Source of the DNA: JAJEEA01 sp965116765
GTDB lineage: Bacteria > Acidobacteriota > Vicinamibacteria > Vicinamibacterales > UBA8438
Assembly (NCBI GenBank): GCA_965116765.1
Contig: OZ220718.1
Location: 1,240,001-1,304,000, forward strand
Direction: 5' to 3'
DNA: 64,000 nt
Part shown: one piece after another, positions 1 through 8,634 of the stretch
Layout of the letters: every line of letters begins with the position of its first letter
Numbering within the stretch: position 1 is the first letter of the stretch
The notes under the pieces: model-generated
Databases searched by the model: none
Told to the model about the DNA's origin: nothing
Seen by the model: the letters and a program-made list of their open reading frames with translations, nothing else
Made by a program: the position numbers and the translations under genes

Positions 1-909
1 GACCTCGCACACCTGTACCACAACTCGACCCTCGCCCTCGACGCCGACACCGGCGAGATCGTCTGGTACTACCAGCACCTGAACGACCACTGGGACCTCG
101 ACCATCCGTTCGAGCGGATGCTGCTCGACACCGCGGTCGCGCCCGACCCCGACGCGGTGGACTGGATCAACCCGCGGCTCCGGCCCGGCGAGGTCCGCCG
201 GGTTATGACCGGGGTGCCCGGCAAGACCGGCGTCGTCTACACCCTCGACCGCGAGACCGGCGAGTTCCTCTGGGCCACCCCGACCATCGCCCAGAACGTC
301 ATCACCCACATCGACGGCGCCACCGGCGCGGTCACCGAGAACGGCGAGGTCACCTTCAGCGCCCTCGGCCAGGAGATGCTCGTCTGCCCCACCTGGGCCG
401 GCGGGCGCGGCTGGCAGTCCGGCGCCTACAGCCCCCTGACGCGGGCCATGTACTTCCCGATGCGCAACACCTGCGCGCGCATGCTGTCGACGCTCGACAG
501 CGGCCTCCGCACCTACGCCCTCGCCGCCCGTCACCAGCTCGCGCCGGGCACCGACATGCTGGGCACCGTGCGCGGGATCTCCGTGGAGACCGGTGAGACC
601 ACCTGGCTCTACGAGCAGCGCGCCGCCACCTGGTCGCTCGTGGCCACCGCCGGCGGCCTCGTCTTCGGCGGTGACGTCAACGGCCGCTTCCGCGCGTTCG
701 ACCACGAGACCGGCGCCGTGTTGTGGGAGATCAACCTCGGCTCGCCGGTCACCGGCTATCCCATCAGCTTCGCCGCCGGCGGCCGCCAGTACGTCGCCGT
801 CAGCACCGGCAGCGCCGCCCAGTCGTCGACCCAGCTCCGCATCACCCCCGAGCTGCGGCCCAGCGCCGGCAACAACCTGTTCGTCTTCTCACTGCCTGGG
901 AGCCCGTAG
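1..909 (+). CDS. PQQ-dependent dehydrogenase (quinoprotein), 5' part cut off by window edge
   Basis: The frame is open from base 1 and stops at 909, so only the C-terminal 302 residues are visible. The product looks like the end of a periplasmic PQQ-dependent alcohol or glucose dehydrogenase, an eight-bladed propeller that oxidises its substrate and passes electrons to the respiratory chain. Seen directly: repeated blade motifs of the form DxxTGExxW (ALDADTGEIVW, TLDRETGEFLW, ISVETGETTW, AFDHETGAVLW), the usual tryptophan-docking signature of this fold. The segment WDLDHPFE resembles the D-x-D active-site region of the family. No haem motif CxxCH is present in the visible part, so this is not evidently a quinohaemoprotein. 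Substrate cannot be told. The family assignment is firm; membrane or soluble type is open because the N-terminus is missing. Confidence 0.85.
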   Translation, partial: DLAHLYHNSTLALDADTGEIVWYYQHLNDHWDLDHPFERMLLDTAVAPDPDAVDWINPRLRPGEVRRVMTGVPGKTGVVYTLDRETGEFLWATPTIAQNVITHIDGATGAVTENGEVTFSALGQEMLVCPTWAGGRGWQSGAYSPLTRAMYFPMRNTCARMLSTLDSGLRTYALAARHQLAPGTDMLGTVRGISVETGETTWLYEQRAATWSLVATAGGLVFGGDVNGRFRAFDHETGAVLWEINLGSPVTGYPISFAAGGRQYVAVSTGSAAQSSTQLRITPELRPSAGNNLFVFSLPGSP

Positions 910-1058
910 TGGAGCTGGAACCCGTCAAGCACGCCGAGCAGGGCACTCCGACCGCGAAGCGTCCCACCCTGGCGACCGTCCTGTCCCGATTGACGCGGCT
1001 GGACGAGGACTTCGCCGAGCCAGACGATCCGCCCGTCCGGCCGGAAGACACGCTCTGA
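909..1058 (+). CDS. possible 49-aa protein with antitoxin-like acidic tail
   Basis: A GTG at 909 shares its G with the TAG stop of the quinoprotein gene and opens a 49-residue frame ending at 1058. The end of the product, LDEDFAEPDDPPVRPED, resembles the acidic, proline-rich tails of MazE/VapB-type antitoxins, but no DNA-binding domain is present. It is therefore either the remnant of an antitoxin gene or a chance frame. No toxin gene lies next to it. I include it only because the frame is codon-plausible and fills an otherwise empty stretch. Confidence 0.22.
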   Translation: MELEPVKHAEQGTPTAKRPTLATVLSRLTRLDEDFAEPDDPPVRPEDTL

Positions 1059-1178
1059 CGTGCCATCGTCGCCGCCGGCCCCTGGCGCGGTCACCTCGCA
1101 CTGCCGAAGAGCCGACCGCCCAGCGCGGCCACAGCCGCGACCGCAAGAAGGGCACGCTGCAGATCGTCTTCGGGCGGG

Positions 1179-3098
1179 TCAGTTCGCCGAGAGCGACGGC
1201 TTCAGCTCCTCGAACCAGTTGACGACGACGTAGATCCGGCCCGGCGGCTCGTCTTCGGCCGCCGCGGCGGCGGGAGCCAGGGTGTAGGCCAGCGTCCCGT
1301 TGTCGGACATGGTGTTGCCGGTCACGGTGTCGCCGGAGGCGTCGAAGAAGAGCGGCACCGGGTCGCCGGTCGTCGCCGGCGTCTCCGGATCGACGCCGAT
1401 CGCGAGCAGCGAGCCGCGGTCGCCGTAGAGCAGATAGCCGGCGCCGAGGTAGCCGAGAGCGAGGGCCGGCTCGAGCACCACCCGGACCTCGCCGCTCCCG
1501 GGCGAGTAGACGGCCACCCTGCCGTCCTCCAGGGCGGATCCCTCACCGACGATCGTGAACACCAGCTCGTCGCGGCCGGGCACGGCGAGCGGCCAGACGT
1601 GGGCGCGGTCGCCCCGCGGCTCGTCGAGCCGGGTGAGGGCGCGCGGGGTCCCCCCGGCCGCGGACACCTGCATCAGGCTCCCGCCCTCGCTCGACAGCAT
1701 GGAGTAGACGATGGTGCCGTCCCTCAGCCACGCGGCCTTGCTGTACAGCCGCCGCTCCCCTTCCAGGACGGTGTAGGGCGTGCCGCCCAGGAGGGGAATC
1801 CGGTTGAGGGTCCACCGTTCGCCGTCCTCGAGCTGGAACACGAGGCTCTCGCCGTCCGGCGCAATCGCCACCGGCCCCATCGCGCCCTCGGTGCCGGGAA
1901 TCGGCGTCGCGTCGAAGGCGTCGAGGGCGCGGGCGTGGAGCCGCGTCCCGTCGCCGTCCTCGACGCCGTAGACGACGTGGCGGCCGTCCGGCGAGACCGC
2001 GAGGGCGCCGGTGAGGGTCTGGCCCGGGGCCAGGTCGATGGTGAAGCGCTGGACCGGAAGGGGCGGCGCGTCGGCCGCCGGCTTCAGCGTCCAGGCCGCG
2101 CCCGCGGCCACCGCCGCGGTGACGAGGAGGGCGAGGGCGAGGCGCCATCCCGCCCCGGCGGCGCGGACGGCCGGTGCGGGAGTCGCCGCGGCAGCCGGTG
2201 CCGCTTCGGCCTCGTCCGCCTCGCCGGTGGGGTCGATCCACTGCAGCTCGCGCTTGAGGTCGCGCATCGTCTGCCAGCGGTCCTCGGGGTCCTTGGCGAG
2301 GCAGGTCCTCACCACCCGGTCGAGCCGCCGCGGGATGCCCGGCTCGATCTCGCGGAGGGGGGCCGGCGCGTCCTTCAGGATCGCGCCGATGACGCTCGCC
2401 TGGCTGTCGGCGTCGAACGGCCGCCGACCCGACACCATCTCGTAGAGGGTGGCGCCGAACGAGAAGACATCCGACCGCGCGTCGGCCGGCTTGCCGTCGA
2501 GCTGTTCGGGCGACATGTAGTGGAGGGTGCCGAGGATGCTCCCCTCCATGGTCAGGGCGGTGTGCGTCGGCGCCGACGTCAGCGGCCCCGGCGGGGCGGC
2601 CTCGTGCTGCTTGGCGAGGCCGAAGTCGAGCAGCCGGACCCCGGTCTCCGTGAGCATGACGTTGCTCGGCTTCAGGTCTCGGTGCACGATGCCCTGCCGG
2701 TGCGCGGTGTCGAGGGCCTCGGCGACCTCCACCGCGATGGGCAGCGCCTCGGCGACGGGGACCGGGCCGCGCTCGAGGCGCTGGGTCACGGTCTCGCCGT
2801 CGAGGAACTCCATGACGATGAAGTCCATCGGCGGGCCGGCCGACGACGGCCGCTCGCGCCCCACGTCGAAGAGGGTGCAGATGTTGGGATGGTTGATGGC
2901 GGCGACGGCGCGCGCCTCGCGCTCGAAGCGCTCGCGCTGCTCGGGGCTGTCGGCGACGTGGGCGGTCAGCACCTTGACGGCGACGGTGCGGTCGAGGCGG
3001 GTGTCCGTCGCCCGGTAGACCTCGCCCATGCCGCCGGCGCCGAGGGCGCCGACGACCTCGTAGGGCCCGAGCCGGTCGCCGGGAGCGAGTGTCGGCAT
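1179..3098 (-). CDS. PASTA-less receptor Ser/Thr protein kinase with periplasmic beta-propeller
   Basis: A 639-residue protein with a PknB-type kinase domain at residues 10-275, one membrane segment near 318-337 and an extracytoplasmic TolB/WD40-like propeller to the C-terminus. Kinase motifs are all visible: glycine loop GAGGMGEVY, catalytic lysine in VAVKVL, HRDLKPSN and DFG. It should phosphorylate Ser/Thr of cytoplasmic partners in response to a signal sensed outside. The C-terminus (VVVNWFEELK) is the usual ending of the large acidobacterial kinase-propeller family. Those proteins are commonly 850-900 residues, so this propeller looks shortened. In the family the tail motif follows a complete propeller; here it follows an Ala-rich stretch. 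The start at 3098 directly precedes the kinase domain. Substrates are unknown. A PP2C phosphatase at 47 kb could be a counterpart, but nothing links them. Confidence 0.9.
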   Translation of the reverse strand: MPTLAPGDRLGPYEVVGALGAGGMGEVYRATDTRLDRTVAVKVLTAHVADSPEQRERFEREARAVAAINHPNICTLFDVGRERPSSAGPPMDFIVMEFLDGETVTQRLERGPVPVAEALPIAVEVAEALDTAHRQGIVHRDLKPSNVMLTETGVRLLDFGLAKQHEAAPPGPLTSAPTHTALTMEGSILGTLHYMSPEQLDGKPADARSDVFSFGATLYEMVSGRRPFDADSQASVIGAILKDAPAPLREIEPGIPRRLDRVVRTCLAKDPEDRWQTMRDLKRELQWIDPTGEADEAEAAPAAAATPAPAVRAAGAGWRLALALLVTAAVAAGAAWTLKPAADAPPLPVQRFTIDLAPGQTLTGALAVSPDGRHVVYGVEDGDGTRLHARALDAFDATPIPGTEGAMGPVAIAPDGESLVFQLEDGERWTLNRIPLLGGTPYTVLEGERRLYSKAAWLRDGTIVYSMLSSEGGSLMQVSAAGGTPRALTRLDEPRGDRAHVWPLAVPGRDELVFTIVGEGSALEDGRVAVYSPGSGEVRVVLEPALALGYLGAGYLLYGDRGSLLAIGVDPETPATTGDPVPLFFDASGDTVTGNTMSDNGTLAYTLAPAAAAAEDEPPGRIYVVVNWFEELKPSLSAN

Positions 3099-3188
3099 GG
3101 CCGCGTCAGTTCATTCGGTCGCCGGCGCAGGCCGCGGCGTCGAGTGACGCAAGTGACAAGCGACCGTTTCGATCCGCTTCGAGCGAGC

Positions 3189-4580
3189 TCAGACTCCGAG
3201 CGCCCGCCGCCGTCCGCCGAGCCACGCGAGCAGCAGGCCGAGCAGGCCGGCGCCCGCCGCCGGCAGGGCGGGAACGGGTTGAAGCGGCGTTCCCGTCGCC
3301 TCCTCCGACCACTCGCCGTCGCCGCCGGCGTTGCTCGCGCGGACGCGCACGGTGTAGGGCACGCCGTTGGTCAGACCCGAGAGCGTGGCCGAGGTCATCG
3401 AGACGGTCTCCTGCCGTGCGTCGGAGTACTCCTCCGTCTCGGACCGCCACTGCACGGTGTAGCTCTCCGCGCCGGAAACCGGCGTCCAGGCCACCTCCAG
3501 CATCCCGTCACCGGGGGTCACCACGGGCTGCCCGGGCCGCCCGGGCGGGGCCGGGTCGTGGTCGCTTATCGTCACCTCGACCGAGGAAGGCATGCCCGCG
3601 GCCACCGACGACGGCAGGCTGCCCAGCGCCACCGTGAACGTCTCGTCCTCGTGGTCGGCGTCGTCCGCCGTCGTGACCTCGCCGGTGCCGGTGGTCGAGC
3701 CGCCGTCGATGGTGATGCTCTCCAGCGCGCCGTGGTCGTCCGGCTCGGCCGTGCCCGCCGTCAGCGTCAGCGGGATCGTCACGTCGTCCGCCAGCGACTG
3801 CGACAGCGTCGCGGTCACCGTCACCGGGCTCCCCTCGTCGACGGGGTTGGGAGACGCCGACAGGCTCACCGTCGGCGGCGCCGCCGGCCGCGTGTCGGTG
3901 AGGACGAACGTCAGCCGCGCCATGCGTTCGCTCGAGAACTTGCCCGTGCCCCTGATGCTGGTGATGACGCCCTGCGGGACGGTGGCGGGATTGTCGAGCG
4001 TGAACTCGTCGCCCTCCTCCGTGCCCGCATCGTAGGGGAACAGGTCGATCTCGACACGCGGCTCCCACTGGTCCGACGCGTCCAGCAGCGACCGCCCGTT
4101 GATGCCGACGAACCAGTCCGGGCTGGGCCCGATCATCGAGAGCAGGGTGACCAGCGGATGGTCCCTGGTGACATCGATCGGGAAGGTCGCGGTGCCCGTG
4201 CCGCCGAAGGTGACGCTCTGGCTGATGATCGCCGCGGCGTGGGGCGAGGCCTCGAGCTCGGACCGGAACCTGCTCGTAAAGCCGGTCTCCGCCACCTCCT
4301 CGACCCCCGGCGACGCCCGGCCGCCGCTCTGCCAGAACGTCACGTCATCGTTGTGCGCGGCGCCGATGAGCGTCGTGAAGTGCGCGCTCGAGACGACGCC
4401 GCCCGGCGTGCTCTCGAGGGTCCAGTTGCCCTGGAAGGTCACCTCGTAGGTAGCCGACGACGCAGCGCCGTCCTGCGCGGTGGCCGGCAGAGCCGGCCAG
4501 ATGATGCCGACAGTCGCCAAGAGCCCCGCCATGACTTGCCGCAGTCTTCGGGGCGTGTCGCAGTATCTCGTCGTCTTCAT
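3189..4580 (-). CDS. Secreted Spondin_N / Calx-beta / FN3 surface protein with C-terminal anchor
   Basis: A 463-residue exported protein. Signal peptide at about 1-35 (ends PATA-QD). A Spondin_N domain covers roughly 40-225 (TYEVTFQGNWT, AHFTTLIGAAHND, GPSPDWFVGI). A Calx-beta-like domain follows at 237-342 (ASPNPVDEGSPVTVTATLS, EDETFTVALG), then a fibronectin type III domain at 346-433. The end reads VPALPAAGAGLLGLLL-x-GGRRR, a VPxxP-hydrophobic-Arg sorting/anchor tail of the IPTL/PEP-CTERM kind. The product is probably a cell-surface adhesion or matrix protein. I start at the ATG at 4580 rather than at the longer frame beginning at 4727, because 4580 gives a proper signal peptide. No strong ribosome site is seen. 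Function beyond adhesion is inference. Confidence 0.8.
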   Translation of the reverse strand: MKTTRYCDTPRRLRQVMAGLLATVGIIWPALPATAQDGAASSATYEVTFQGNWTLESTPGGVVSSAHFTTLIGAAHNDDVTFWQSGGRASPGVEEVAETGFTSRFRSELEASPHAAAIISQSVTFGGTGTATFPIDVTRDHPLVTLLSMIGPSPDWFVGINGRSLLDASDQWEPRVEIDLFPYDAGTEEGDEFTLDNPATVPQGVITSIRGTGKFSSERMARLTFVLTDTRPAAPPTVSLSASPNPVDEGSPVTVTATLSQSLADDVTIPLTLTAGTAEPDDHGALESITIDGGSTTGTGEVTTADDADHEDETFTVALGSLPSSVAAGMPSSVEVTISDHDPAPPGRPGQPVVTPGDGMLEVAWTPVSGAESYTVQWRSETEEYSDARQETVSMTSATLSGLTNGVPYTVRVRASNAGGDGEWSEEATGTPLQPVPALPAAGAGLLGLLLAWLGGRRRALGV

Positions 4581-4782
4581 TTTGGGCTTTGCACCAGTGT
4601 CCGGGTCGCGAAGCTCGTGAGCGCCTTGGAAACCTGCAAGTACCGCATGAAACAAGAAACAGAAACAGAAACCATGCCGCGCAGCATCGTTCCACCAACC
4701 CACAGCGCAGGACACCGGCCTCGCCAACCCGGGAGTCCGCGCCGTGGTGCAGCGCGCGGACTTCCGGCGTCAAGCTCGATCA

Positions 4783-4808
4783 GCGCCCGGGGCGGGAAAC
4801 CCGGGCGC
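4783..4808 (-). terminator. GC-rich hairpin just downstream of the gene ending at 4818
   Basis: A perfect 9-bp stem (GCGCCCGGG / CCCGGGCGC) with an 8-nt loop begins ten bases after the stop codon of the minus-strand gene 4818-5786. There is no U-run on either side, so it is a weak candidate for intrinsic termination; it may instead protect the 3' end. Confidence 0.4.
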
Positions 4809-4817
4809 AGAGCCCCG

Positions 4818-5786
4818 CTACTGCTGCTCCTGCTCCTGCTCCCGGTCTCGGGCGCGCGCCGAGACGAGCAGGTTCTCCATGCCGTAGTTGCCCTCGTGGC
4901 AGGCGTACTCGTAGAGCGGGCTGTCCGACCGCTGCATGACCACCCGCACCGACCACGGCTGCGCGAACGACGCGGCGTCGTCGACGGTGTACTCGTAGGC
5001 GAGGCGGTCGGCGTCCATCCGGGTGAACCGCTCGGTCAGCACCATGTCGGGGCCGGACCCGCGGAAGCTGGTCTTGTCGGTGAAGTTCCGGGTCTCGACG
5101 ACCAGGGTGTCGCCCTCCCAGCGGCCGCGCGAGTCGCCCTTCCACTGCCGGACGTCGCCGGGCAGGTGCGGCGTGCCGTCGAGGGGGACGACGCGGGCGT
5201 CGTGGACCATCTCGTTCAGGATCACGACGTGGTCGTCGGTCTGGAAGAGCTGCATGTTGTTGTTGTAGGCGCTGGGGTTCATGGGCGGGCCCGAGTTGAA
5301 CCCCATGATGCAGCGCTCGAACGCCCCGCGGTCCTCGGGCCCGAACGCGTCGCGCCCGAGCAGCATCTGCCGCCGCTCGCCGCGGGCACGGGCCTCGTCG
5401 CTGCGCGAGGGGATCCTCCCGTCGGGCGGGTCGACCACCAGCGACGTCCGGCGCTCCTCGCCGAGCGACGTGCCGCGGTCGTACCAGAAGTTGTTGTAGC
5501 CGCCCGACACCGGCAGCCGCCCGTTCTCGTCGCGCCACAGGTCGACGTTCTGCGCGTCCACCCGCTCCTGCGCGAACGCCGCCGCCTCCTCCGCGGTCAG
5601 CGTGGCCCGCCCCTCGAAGTCGTCGGGCCGCTCGAAGGGAACGGCGCTCCGGAAGTCCCAGACCCCTTGCAGGTCGCGCGCCGACGTCTCCCCCTGCCCC
5701 GCCTGGCCGGCCGCAGCCCCTGCGGCCAGCAGCATGCCGCAGACTCCCGCTCCGATCCGACTCACGATCGCGTGTCGCGTCCTCAT
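4818..5786 (-). CDS. Exported protein of unknown function (QGVWDFRSA family)
   Basis: A 322-residue protein with a cleavable signal peptide (about 1-27, ending AAAGQAG). The mature part starts QGVWDFRSAVPFERP and contains no motif I can tie to an enzyme. Visible landmarks are SLVVDPPDGRIP, ERCIMGFNSGPPMNP, and a C-terminal half rich in beta-strand patterns (DTLVVETRNFTDKTSF, LTERFTRMDADRLAYEYTVDD). Similar secreted proteins of about 300 residues are common in Acidobacteriota and related soil or marine bacteria, and their role is not established. A strong ribosome site (AAGGAGGA) precedes the ATG at 5786. The coding part ends in a Glu/Gln run (REQEQEQQ). Located between surface-protein genes; no operon partner overlaps it. 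Confidence 0.75.
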   Translation of the reverse strand: MRTRHAIVSRIGAGVCGMLLAAGAAAGQAGQGETSARDLQGVWDFRSAVPFERPDDFEGRATLTAEEAAAFAQERVDAQNVDLWRDENGRLPVSGGYNNFWYDRGTSLGEERRTSLVVDPPDGRIPSRSDEARARGERRQMLLGRDAFGPEDRGAFERCIMGFNSGPPMNPSAYNNNMQLFQTDDHVVILNEMVHDARVVPLDGTPHLPGDVRQWKGDSRGRWEGDTLVVETRNFTDKTSFRGSGPDMVLTERFTRMDADRLAYEYTVDDAASFAQPWSVRVVMQRSDSPLYEYACHEGNYGMENLLVSARARDREQEQEQQ

Positions 5787-6030
5787 CGCCTGTCCTCCTT
5801 GCCCGCCCGCCTCGTAGCGGACGCCGCGCCTTCAGATGATGCCGATGGCCGCCAGCAGGCGACCGCCCGAATCGAATCGACCCGTCCGCGATGGCTCCCT
5901 GCCGGCGGCTCGTCGCCCGGCGAACCGTGGCGCGTCCGCCGTACCTGAGCTCCCGACTCCGAGGTCGTCGCCCGCGCCCTCGCGGCCGCCGACGACCGCA
6001 CCACCGAGGCCAAGTTCAGGGCGCGGCCCC

Positions 6031-6801
6031 CTACTCCTCGTACGAGTTGCGGAGCGTGCCCACCCCGTCGATGGTCACCTCGACCGTGCTGCCCGGCTTC
6101 ATCGAGCCGACCCCCACCGAGGTCCCGCAGCAGATGACGTCGCCGGGGTGCAGCGTCATGTCCTGCGAGATCGCGCTCACGATGCGGTCCGGCGGGAAGA
6201 AGAGGTCCGTCACCGGGTAGTTCTGCCGCTCCTGACCGTTGAGCACGGTGCGGATCGACAGCGACAACGGGTCGAGGCCGGTCGCCACCGCGGGGCCGAA
6301 GACGCCGAAGGTGTCGAAGCTCTTGGCCCGCGTCCACTGCGGGAACGACGGGTCCTTCCCGAGGATGCCGACCGCGGTGACGTCGTTGACGCACGTGTAG
6401 CCGAAGATGCACGCGGCGGCGCCCGCCGCGTCGACGGCGCGGCACTCCCGGCCGATGACGATGCCCAGCTCGCCCTCGAACACGACCTTGCCGTCGTAGG
6501 TGCGCGGCTTGCGGATGGTGCCCCCGGGGCCGAGGTACGAGCCGTTGGCCTTGATGAAGTAGAGCGGCTCCGCCGGCTCGCTCTGCCCCGTCTTCTCGGC
6601 CATCGCCCGCGAGTTGTTCCACAGCGCCACCATCTTGCCGGCCTGCGCGGGGGGCAGCAGCGCCACGTCGCCGGCCGGCAGGATCGCGCCCGTGGCGGCC
6701 GGCCCGTCGAACAGGTCGCCCGTGTGCACCGCAATGCTGTCGTCCGACAACGTGCCGAAGCCGGTCGTCCCGGCGTGCTCGAATCGAATCCACCGCGCCA
6801 T
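6031..6801 (-). CDS. Fumarylacetoacetate hydrolase (FAH) family protein
   Basis: A 256-residue cytoplasmic enzyme of the FAH/HHDD-isomerase superfamily, which cleaves or decarboxylates beta-diketo acids or acts as acylpyruvase using a divalent metal. Visible features are the family core GPGGTIRKPRTYDGKVVFEGELGIV written in parts as KVVFEGELGIVIG (metal-binding Glu residues), FGYTCVNDVTA, the segment KSFDTFGVFGPAV, and the C-terminal GDVICCGTSVGVG followed by a strand reading VEVTIDGVGTLRN. The length is normal for the single-domain bacterial group. Ribosome site GAGAAGG precedes the ATG at 6801. It stands alone between unrelated genes, so the pathway (aromatic catabolism or oxaloacetate tautomer metabolism) cannot be told from context. 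Confidence 0.85.
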   Translation of the reverse strand: MARWIRFEHAGTTGFGTLSDDSIAVHTGDLFDGPAATGAILPAGDVALLPPAQAGKMVALWNNSRAMAEKTGQSEPAEPLYFIKANGSYLGPGGTIRKPRTYDGKVVFEGELGIVIGRECRAVDAAGAAACIFGYTCVNDVTAVGILGKDPSFPQWTRAKSFDTFGVFGPAVATGLDPLSLSIRTVLNGQERQNYPVTDLFFPPDRIVSAISQDMTLHPGDVICCGTSVGVGSMKPGSTVEVTIDGVGTLRNSYEE

Positions 6802-6990
6802 GCCTTCTCCCTCGCCGCCCCTCCGCTACGAGCGCGCTGCCGGCAGGACAAGCCGCTCGACCGCCCGGCTCACTTAACCTTAACTCATCTCGCACGCGGG
6901 AACGGGTCGCGCGGACCCCGCACACGAATCGGGCCGAACCGCCACGGCCGACCAAGGGCCCGGGCGTCGAGCTCCTGTCCGCCGGTCGGC

Positions 6991-6996
6991 TATGAT
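6991..6996 (+). promoter_or_regulatory. -10 box TATGAT, leaderless-type promoter of the aspartic protease gene
   Basis: TATGAT lies 10 nt before the ATG at 7007, so transcription would begin within a few bases of the start codon. This box overlaps the upstream in-frame ATG at 6992, arguing against that codon as the start. No clear -35 element. Confidence 0.4.
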
Positions 6997-7006
6997 GGGG
7001 ATTGCA

Positions 7007-7417
7007 ATGGGCGAAATCGTCGCAACGGTCGGCCTGGAGAACTACGTGGACCGTAGCGAAGCCAAGCGTGGAATCCGCACGGAACCCGTGCGCCGTGCGC
7101 AGGTGGACGGCATCGTCGACACCGGCGCGGTCATGCTGGTGCTCCCGCAGAACATCGTCGAGCGGCTCGGACTCGAAACGCTGCGGACCGCCATCGTCAC
7201 CTACGCGGACGAGCGTCGGGACGAACGGTCGGTGGCGGGCCCGGTCGCCCTCGAGATCGGCGATCGGTTCATGGTCGCCGAGTGCGTCGTGGGTTCGCCG
7301 CTGAGCGAACCGCTGATCGGTCAGATAGTGCTCGAAGCGCTGGACCTGATCGCCGACTGTGCGAACCGGACGCTGACGCCGCGAACCCCCGACTACCCGA
7401 CGCTCAAGCTGAAGTAG
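7007..7417 (+). CDS. Retropepsin-like (clan AA) aspartic protease family protein
   Basis: A 136-residue protein with a single aspartic-protease half-domain: VDGIVDTGAVMLVLP carries the DTGA active-site motif, followed by the usual strand pattern and EPLIGQIVLEALDLI, matching the LIG...LE motif of stand-alone bacterial retropepsin-like proteins. Such proteins act as homodimers because each chain provides one catalytic aspartate. Their substrates are mostly unknown, and they are often found beside toxin-antitoxin or phage-related genes. I chose the ATG at 7007 because the upstream ATG at 6992 falls inside a likely -10 box. The C-terminus (PTLKLK) is complete. No partner gene. Confidence 0.7.
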   Translation: MGEIVATVGLENYVDRSEAKRGIRTEPVRRAQVDGIVDTGAVMLVLPQNIVERLGLETLRTAIVTYADERRDERSVAGPVALEIGDRFMVAECVVGSPLSEPLIGQIVLEALDLIADCANRTLTPRTPDYPTLKLK

Positions 7418-7438
7418 CGTCGCCTGCTCTCGTCGCCG

Positions 7439-8593
7439 CTACTTCGCCACCATCGCCGGCAGCCCCTCTTCCAGCCGCTCGAGCGAGGCGGTGATGTCCT
7501 CGAAGGCGGCGGCGAACGAGAAGCGCAGGAAGCCCTCGGCGATCTCGCCGAAGTCGCGGCCCGGTCCCAGGGCCACCCCGGTCCGCTCGAGAATCTCGAA
7601 GGCCAGCCCCAGCGAGTCGCGTCCCAGGTGCCGGGCGTCGGCGAGCACGTAGAACGCGCCGGTGGGCGTGACGGGGACGGCGAGGCCGAGCCGACGCACG
7701 CCGTCGACGAGCACGCGGCGGCGCCGGTCGTACTCGGCGACCATCATCCGCCGGTGCGGCTCCCCCTTCTCGAGCGCGGTCAGGCCCGCCGTCTGCACGA
7801 AGTGCGACGCCGAGATGAACAGGTTCTGCTGCAGCGACACGAGGTGCCGCATCGCCGATTCGGGCGCGACGACGTAGCCGAGGCGGAAGCCGGTCATGGC
7901 GTAGCGCTTCGAGAAGCCGTCGAAGACGAAGCAGCGGTCGGTCATCCCGAGCGGTGACGTGGCGACGGCGCCGTCGTAGAGCAGCCCGTCGTAGACCTCG
8001 TCGGACAGTATCGGCACCCCGAGCCCGGCCAGCCCGCGCACCACCTCGGGAGGCTGCACCGCCCCCGTGGGATTGGCCGGCGAGGCCAGCAGGATGCCCC
8101 GCGTGCGCGGGGTGATCGCCGCCCGCACGCGGTCGACGTCGATGACGTAGCCGTCGTCCGGCGAGGTCGGCACGAGGACCGGCCGGCCGCCGCACGTCGC
8201 CACCATGTTCGGGTAGCACGGGTAGTGCGGCGTGGGCAGGATGAGCTCGTCGCCGGGGTCGAGGAGCAGGCTGGCGACCATGAGGAGGGCCGGCGAGGTG
8301 CCGCTGGTCACCACGATACGGTCCGGGCTGACCGCGGTCCCGCGCCGCCGCTCGCAGTCGGCCGCGATCGCCTCGCGCAGCCGGTGGAGCCCGCGGCTGT
8401 CGGTGTAGTGGGTGTCGCCGGCGGCGACGGCGGCGGCCGCCGCCTCGGCCACCTCGGGCGGCGGGGGAAACCCCGGCTCGCCGACCCCGAGCTGCCGCAC
8501 GTCGAGGCCGGCGCGGGCCATCTCCATGCCGCGCTCCATCACCTCCATCGCGAGGAACGGCGCGATGGACTCCATGCGGGCCGAGTAGGCCAT
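7439..8593 (-). CDS. Class I/II PLP-dependent aminotransferase
   Basis: A 384-residue fold-type I aminotransferase, cytoplasmic. Seen: N-terminal VGEPGFPPPP, THYTDSRGLHRLREAIA, PLP-contact region SGTSPALLM, the substrate/PLP segment SPANPTGAVQ, DEVYDGLLY, and the Schiff-base lysine in DGFSKRYAMTGFRLGYV. The C-terminal FLRFSFA supplies the carboxylate-binding arginine. Order and spacing agree with the aspartate-aminotransferase-like (AAT I gamma) group, which includes enzymes for Asp, Ala, Tyr and N-succinyl-DAP. The exact amino donor cannot be read from sequence. The gene is divergent from trmH-like 8635, with 41 bases between the starts. Confidence 0.88.
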   Translation of the reverse strand: MAYSARMESIAPFLAMEVMERGMEMARAGLDVRQLGVGEPGFPPPPEVAEAAAAAVAAGDTHYTDSRGLHRLREAIAADCERRRGTAVSPDRIVVTSGTSPALLMVASLLLDPGDELILPTPHYPCYPNMVATCGGRPVLVPTSPDDGYVIDVDRVRAAITPRTRGILLASPANPTGAVQPPEVVRGLAGLGVPILSDEVYDGLLYDGAVATSPLGMTDRCFVFDGFSKRYAMTGFRLGYVVAPESAMRHLVSLQQNLFISASHFVQTAGLTALEKGEPHRRMMVAEYDRRRRVLVDGVRRLGLAVPVTPTGAFYVLADARHLGRDSLGLAFEILERTGVALGPGRDFGEIAEGFLRFSFAAAFEDITASLERLEEGLPAMVAK

Positions 8594-8622
8594 GAGCGCT
8601 CACCTCCGGACGACGGGACGGC

Positions 8623-8628
8623 TATCCT
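8623..8628 (+). promoter_or_regulatory. -10 box TATCCT, leaderless-type promoter of the RNA methyltransferase gene
   Basis: TATCCT ends 6 nt before the ATG at 8635, the distance at which transcription normally starts, so the mRNA would be leaderless. No ribosome site precedes this ATG, which fits. Confidence 0.45.
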
Positions 8629-8634
8629 GAACCG

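Noticed and set aside
1599..5948. Open frame of 1449 codons on the plus strand across several genes
   Set aside because: It is an antisense shadow of the kinase, Spondin_N and exported-protein genes, caused by high GC; residues are Arg/Gly/Pro-rich without motifs.
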